In this document: positions 59,111 through 64,000 of the stretch, in pieces
Layout of the letters: every line of letters begins with the position of its first letter
How positions within the stretch are numbered: position 1 is the first letter of the stretch
Assembly: GCA_034440615.1 (NCBI GenBank)
Contig: JAOTOM010004062.1
Span: forward strand, 1-64,000
DNA length: 64,000 bases
Source: Ashinkailepas kermadecensis
Lineage: Eukaryota; Arthropoda; Thecostraca; Neolepadidae
Reading direction: 5' to 3'
Notes under the pieces: model-generated
Seen by the model: the letters and a program-made list of their open reading frames with translations, nothing else
The model's database searches: none
Told to the model about the DNA's origin: nothing
Made by a program: the position numbers and the translations under genes

Positions 59111-59117
59111 GCTTCAA

Positions 59118-59292
59118 GGGTTGGTTGGTTATTGGTTGGTTATTGGTTTTGCGACACGTCGACCGTAGAGTCATGTAGCGTCGCCAATCTCTCACGCCGA
59201 TTGGTCGCGGGCGAAGAGTAGCGACAGGTGAGACTCGAACCCACAACCTTTCGATTGTGAGACGAGCATCTTACCCCTAGACCACTCGTCCC
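59118..59292 (-). mobile_element. tRNA-derived SINE, family 1, copy b
   Basis: Nearly identical to copy a (1442-1617) over head and body, with a longer (CCAATAACCAA) tail. Orientation is minus. Confidence 0.88.
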
Positions 59293-59294
59293 CG

Positions 59295-59865
59295 GGGGGA
59301 TGCTTCAAGGGAGTGTGCAGTATTGCAACATGTCTGTGGCAGAGAAGTCAGGTGGCCTGACTTACCCCCCCACATGGCAGCAGTGCTGAGGACGCGAGCT
59401 CCGATCCAATCCAATCAGTTATCTGTCCGCAGACAGACATCACCAGGAGACGGGAAACACTGCTCTTGGTGGACATGCTAGGCCTCCAAGCCAAAGCATC
59501 GACATTGCAACAGGATGAAGCGAATTCGTATGCAATTAGAAGTGACACAATTGTGTTGCTAATTCCTCTGCGTTGCTCAACAGGGTATTGCAAAAAAGGA
59601 ACGGCTCCGAACTGAAAACACTCCCTCAATGTGCTCTCAATGTTTCCTTTCTCGATTTTTTCCCGGATCGTAACTCATCACGACGGCACAGTTTTTCTGT
59701 CAGAAAAACGTCTCAGCAATCGATTGGCCGCATTATTAACGGATTTTGGATAACCTCTTCACACGATGCCGGCCATCCGCGGACTTAGCGCTTTTTGTTA
59801 GTACATTCCAATCACCAGCATGCCTCTGCACGCGCATACTAACGGTGCCATCACTCGGCCCTGGG
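59295..59865. other. No gene seen
   Basis: Short unrecognised frames only. Confidence 0.4.
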
Positions 59866-60050
59866 GCGGGGATGGCCGAGTGGTGAAGGCGTTCAGCTCT
59901 GGGTACCAACGGCCCCGGGTTCAGCACTCGCACCGCTCGTGACATTTCCCAATCCCGCGGCCCACCGGCGAAACAGTGTGGGCGGCGCCGTAAGCCGTGA
60001 ATGTGCATAAAGTGCGTCGTGAATCACCCAATAAACGAAAGTATCACTCG
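59866..60050 (+). mobile_element. SINE with a Leu/Ser-tRNA-like head
   Basis: GGGGATGGCCGAGTGGTGAA with GGCG follows the A-box region of class II tRNAs; the B box is CGGGTTCAGCACTCG. The body GTGGGCGGCGCCGTAAGCC and the end CACCCAATAAACGAAA are tRNA-unrelated. Confidence 0.65.
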
Positions 60051-60179
60051 CCTCTGGTGTCTAATCTAAGAAAACCAGGAAGCGCCTATGGCATCTGAAA
60101 GACCAGAGATGCCGTGACGTACCCTTGGCGACAGGGCAAATTTCGACGGTGCCATCATCTGCCCTGTGCGACACCGCGA

Positions 60180-60520
60180 TCGTAAGCGGCACCAGCCGAC
60201 GCCCGCGCTGGTGCGGTCGGCCGCCGCGCGTCATGACTCGGTGAGTGGTACCTGCGCGTACCGCCCCCCCACCTGCGCCCCTCCCCGCCCGTGCCCACCG
60301 TGACGGCGTGTCAGGGGATCAATAAGGCGGCCGGCGGCGAGCCGCCGTGGCTGGGTGCACAGTAGGACGCCGGCAGGTGTGCAGGTGCAGCTGGCGGAAA
60401 CCGGCGCGGCCGACCGTCAGGTGTGGACGGTGAGTCAGGTGTGGACCGCGTCAGGTGTGGACCGCGTCAGGTGTGGACCGCGTCAGGTGTGGACGCGGCC
60501 GAACGTCAGGTGAGCGAGTG
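60180..60520 (+). promoter_or_regulatory. CpG-rich stretch with tandem donor-like sites
   Basis: Very GC- and CpG-rich sequence, suggestive of a promoter or noncoding first exon. From 60420 it holds GTGTGGACG/GTGAGT, then three copies of CAGGTGTGGACCGCGT and finally CGTCAG/GTGAGC (60507). No coding frame is assigned on either side. Confidence 0.35.
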
Positions 60521-60524
60521 GGTG

Positions 60525-62085
60525 CGAAGCAGGTCGAGTTGGTGTGTTTGTGGTCGGACGTGACAAGGTCGGATATTTGCGTGGCCTTAGCGTTTGTGTG
60601 TATAATGCATGGACAGTAGTTGTCATTTCTCTGAGAGCGGAGGCTCTCTGACAGCGCAGTACAAAATTGCATGGCTTAACCGAACCAGGACGAAATAATT
60701 CGATAGCGTTCTGGTACGTAAGTGTGTTTCTGCTTCCCTGATATTTCAATCTAAAATCAAGAACGAAATAAAATGAGACATAATCAGGTAAATGTTGTGC
60801 GGATGCCGATGCCGTTCTAGATGCTCACAAAGGAATAGTTTTATGAAAATTAATGAAAAAGCACAATGCATGTTGACACTGTGCGGACGCAAATGGCGTG
60901 GGGGGGGGGGGGGGGGCATATTACATTGGTTACCATGATACAAGTTAAAATTATTGATTGGACAAGGCCAACATTGGGGATGGGCGAGGATGGCATGTGC
61001 CCACCAAAAAATCGAACGAAGCAAAACCCCTGGCTGCTCGTCGCACAATGTGATCGACTAAATAAATGCCTAGACATCAAGTGGCATATGGATGTAAGAT
61101 TGCATGTGGTGTGCATTCTGATTGGATACGCATTAGGGTGTGTCGATGGAAGCGGATTACATTTGGATAGCAATAAAAGCATGCGCAAGGGCCTAAAGTT
61201 ATGAGAAAAGTACAAAAACTCCGAATTAAATCGGTTTTACCTTAGGCGCACAGCCGATTTGTGAAGAGCATGTCGGCTCCAGCCCGCCAGCCACGCGTCA
61301 CACGCGATTCTCGCCCCACCAGCCGCACCGACGATGCTACGTCGCGGCGCGCGGCGTGACTGCCGTAGAGGCGAAAATCGCCTGCTATTGATGGCCTAGC
61401 GGCCATGCGGTCGCGCCGCTGCCCTCAGTGCTCTGCATTACAAACGACTTTGTCGTCCAGAATTATGTTCTAAAGTATGCATATAGCTATACAGACTATT
61501 GCCACCACATTTTCGATGCCAGAATGGTAGTGGCAAGTGCCGGCAAGCTCCGGCGGTGCCGGTAAAATTCATATGAACACATGAACGAATAGGAGCAAAA
61601 GAGAAACTTCTGACAAGGTTACACCCATTTATATTACACAATAGATGCAAATTTCGTACGGAAATGTGGGAAAATTGACAGTGGGAACCATTTACCAATA
61701 TAACAAAAAATGAAGGAAACAAATTATGACTATCAGGTGCTACGGATTCGGTAAATGTTAGGTATGTCGCGAATTAGCCAATTCAAATTTAATAAAACCT
61801 GGCGCACGGAAGAACTTTCATGTGTCAACAAAACAATCATGGATGTGATTGCATAATAAAACAAGCAAATTCCAGTCAACAACCAGTTCGGATCACTGGC
61901 AGATCCAGGGGAGCAAAGGGGGGCTGTCCCCGCCAAAAGATTTGAAACTGGGTCATAAACTATGTTTTACTCGATTTATGGCCAAAATGCTTTTTGTTTC
62001 TACCACGGGACAACAATAGCCAGTTCTGGATCAGCCAGTGGTTCTGAAGTCACTGTCACTAGTATACAGTTCTTCACTACTGCCT
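60525..62085. other. No gene assigned
   Basis: A poly-G run at 60899-60915 and a GC-rich patch at 61245-61430. Frames are short and unrecognised. Confidence 0.45.
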
Positions 62086-62091
62086 ACAGTT

Positions 62092-64000
62092 TCATGTCTT
62101 TTTGGAGGCGAAGTTTGGCTGTGCCGCTCTGTGGGTCAGGCGGGCACAGACGAAGCCGTGTCGAGCCGTCTGGCCAACAACGGAGCTTGACGCCTTGCTT
62201 ACCTCCCGAATAGCTCTCTCAACGGCCTGCGTATGTACAGGATAGTGCTTTATCAGGATAGGCGAGGCGGCGAGCTCTTCAATCTCACTATCCGGCACGT
62301 CTCGAAGAAGCGGTGGTTCCGTTATAGCCACCAAGTCCCAGTCAATCAAGTCCACGTATGTGGTGGCGTAGAAATTCAGTTTCGGAATCTCGTATGGCCG
62401 GACACCCTCCTCGTGATTCTTCGTCGACATCCCAGAATCATCTCCGACGCCCGTTGACGAATGTCAGCGTCTGCATCAGCTGCCATGGCCAAGAGAAGCT
62501 CCTCCGGGTGACCCCAAAACCCGTTGCGCTGGATGACTGGACTGACGATCACTTGATCCTCTGCGTCGAGCGTTCTTAGCAGCCGGACTGATTCATAGAG
62601 GTTTTTTTAACCTTCTGTGCAGTGAGAGTGGCTCTTAATCAAAACCACATGGGCGCATAGTGGTTGACGATGAACTTGACGAGACGGCGCAGGGCGGCTG
62701 AAGGTCTTGTGGTTGCCACATACAATCGAAGTATGCGGCATGCGAGGGTCAACCATCGCGCGTGGTTGACGGGTCCTGGCTTTGCACGAGCGACGTCTTT
62801 GGGTACAGCGCCATCTTGCACTGCAATGCTAAGCTTATGCAACAACTTCTGATCCTCACTGAGGTTAGCCGCCATGGTTCCATTCAGTTCAGTTACTTTC
62901 CCCGAGACTAGCTCAAAATCTGCAAGTGGCATATTCTCAACGTCCGCCGATAGATGTTTGCCTAAATTCCCGCTGAATGATCTAGGACCGGTGGTAATGC
63001 CGTCGACAGTCTTGAAAAGCTCTCTCAGATTCAATTCATTGACATGTAACATGCAAACGAACCAATGCACAGCTTTGTCCCTTTGAAGTTCGAAGCGTCG
63101 GCAAACACCCGAATGCACCCCAGTGTTTACAGCGCACCCATCGCAGCCTAGCACTTTCACACCTGCCCCGTACTCACACGCTATCGATTCCAGTTCCCTG
63201 TGGATATCAGCTGATTTTCCTGACACAGGCATAAAATGAGTAAGGTACTGATCATTCGGCTCGGATAATACTACATAGTGCTCCTGAATTGCCAACTTGC
63301 CGCGCATATTGGTGTCGGTTACCAGGGTCGCATCCTTACGGCCATCAAAATACAGAGCAGTCAATCCGTCTTGCAGGATATTCTCTGTTCTTGCACTTGC
63401 TTCATTCTGTCTGGCGGTTCTTCGAGCCCTCCACAGTTTTTTGGCGTCAACAACAGTGGAGGTACTATCTTTGGTTAACCGTCCTATATCCACCTGGTAC
63501 GCATTTATGAGGGCAGCCGCTGCTCTGTTCGATATTCCGTACCGATCTGCTACCAAAGCAGACTCTGCCAAAACATCAGTATTCACGTCAGTAGTGGGCA
63601 GATCGGCTTCAAATTCGTCTTCAGATTCTCTCTGGTTACGATCAGCGCAATCGTCATCTTCGGAAAGTTGTTGAGGATCTGAACAGAGCTCTGCACTTTC
63701 TTTGTCTTCTATGTCGTCTGCTTTGCTCTTCTTTGGTTCTGATTCCTGTTTTTTTGGTGTGTCCCATCGGCATTTCCGTTTCTGTCTTCGCGTACTCTCT
63801 TTTCTATCCACCGATCCAATTTGCAGTTTCCTCGGGCCCCGCTGATCGTACAGGTACGGTCTTTCCAATGCCGGTACTTTATGCTCTTTTGCACAGGCGC
63901 AGTCCATCGTGAAATCATCTCTTATAGTGCACTTGCAGATTGCTATGTCAAGAACTTTGTCGAACCACTGATGGAGCGAATCCAGGGCAGTAACCCTGAG
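62092..64000 (-). pseudogene. hAT-like transposase gene, broken and cut by the window edge
   Basis: The minus-strand frame is open from the right edge (upstream of the first ATG at 63907; the preceding codons read HQWFDKVLDIAICKCTIRDD), so the true N-terminus lies beyond 64000. Visible parts in order: a Cys-rich start, a Lys/Arg/Glu-rich linker, ALYFDGRKDATLV (first catalytic Asp), VKVLGCDGCAVNTG (GCDG, second Asp), HWFVCMLHVNELNL (Cys-x2-His), GPRSFSGNLGKHL and an end at IVNHYAPMWF (62639). Homology then continues in another frame (LYESVRLLRTLDAEDQ) after a frameshift and a stop, and in a third from 62430 (LNFYATTYVDLIDW; HTQAVERAIREVSKASSSV), stopping at 62092. At least two frameshifts and one stop make it a pseudogene unless some breaks are introns. 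The family is an RNase H-fold, hAT-like transposase group expanded in arthropods; the superfamily name is my judgement. Confidence 0.78.

Overview
This is a stretch of animal nuclear genome. It is not bacterial: genes are split by GT-AG introns, coding density is very low, there are tRNA-derived SINEs, non-LTR retrotransposon and hAT-like transposase relics, and more than a third of the window is micro- or minisatellite. The small secreted or membrane gene family and the transposase family suggest an arthropod, possibly a crustacean such as a barnacle; that placement is inference from style, not from a marker gene.

Layout. 1-16 kb: tandem repeats (41, 17, 52, 18, 12 bp units and others), a SINE copy, a large foldback element (11.3-12.1 kb) and an intact-looking TTAA-flanked non-autonomous transposon (14.7-15.5 kb). 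16.4-25.4 kb: three plus-strand signal-peptide first exons in a row (16443, 17552, 20965), all ending in phase 0. The third can be spliced in frame to a hydrophobic exon at 22621 and a further exon at 24994. 25-33 kb: mostly minisatellites and SINE-like repeats. 33.5-41.3 kb: my best gene model, a minus-strand gene of at least four exons (41252-40928, 40842-39442, 37595-37428, 33726-33573) whose splice phases all agree. It encodes a secreted or membrane protein with a Gly/Tyr-rich segment, a transmembrane helix and an in-frame 15-residue triplication. 41.4-49 kb: minisatellites, long (AT)n tracts, CpG-rich stretches with uncertain exons. 49.2-51.2 kb: a satellite made by tandem amplification of the inside of a SINE. 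51.8-57.0 kb: decayed retrotransposon RNase H and endonuclease pieces and a TTAA element that has jumped into another copy of itself. 59-60.5 kb: two SINEs and a CpG-rich stretch. 62.1-64 kb: a broken hAT-like transposase gene running off the right edge.

The most striking pattern is that several intronic minisatellites begin at, or end at, a splice junction and have the splice site inside the repeat unit (16.57, 21.12, 25.10 and 37.43 kb for donors; 33.73 kb for an acceptor). Splice sites in this genome appear to have been copied many times as tandem repeats. Most long open frames here are translations of tandem repeats and are not reported as genes.
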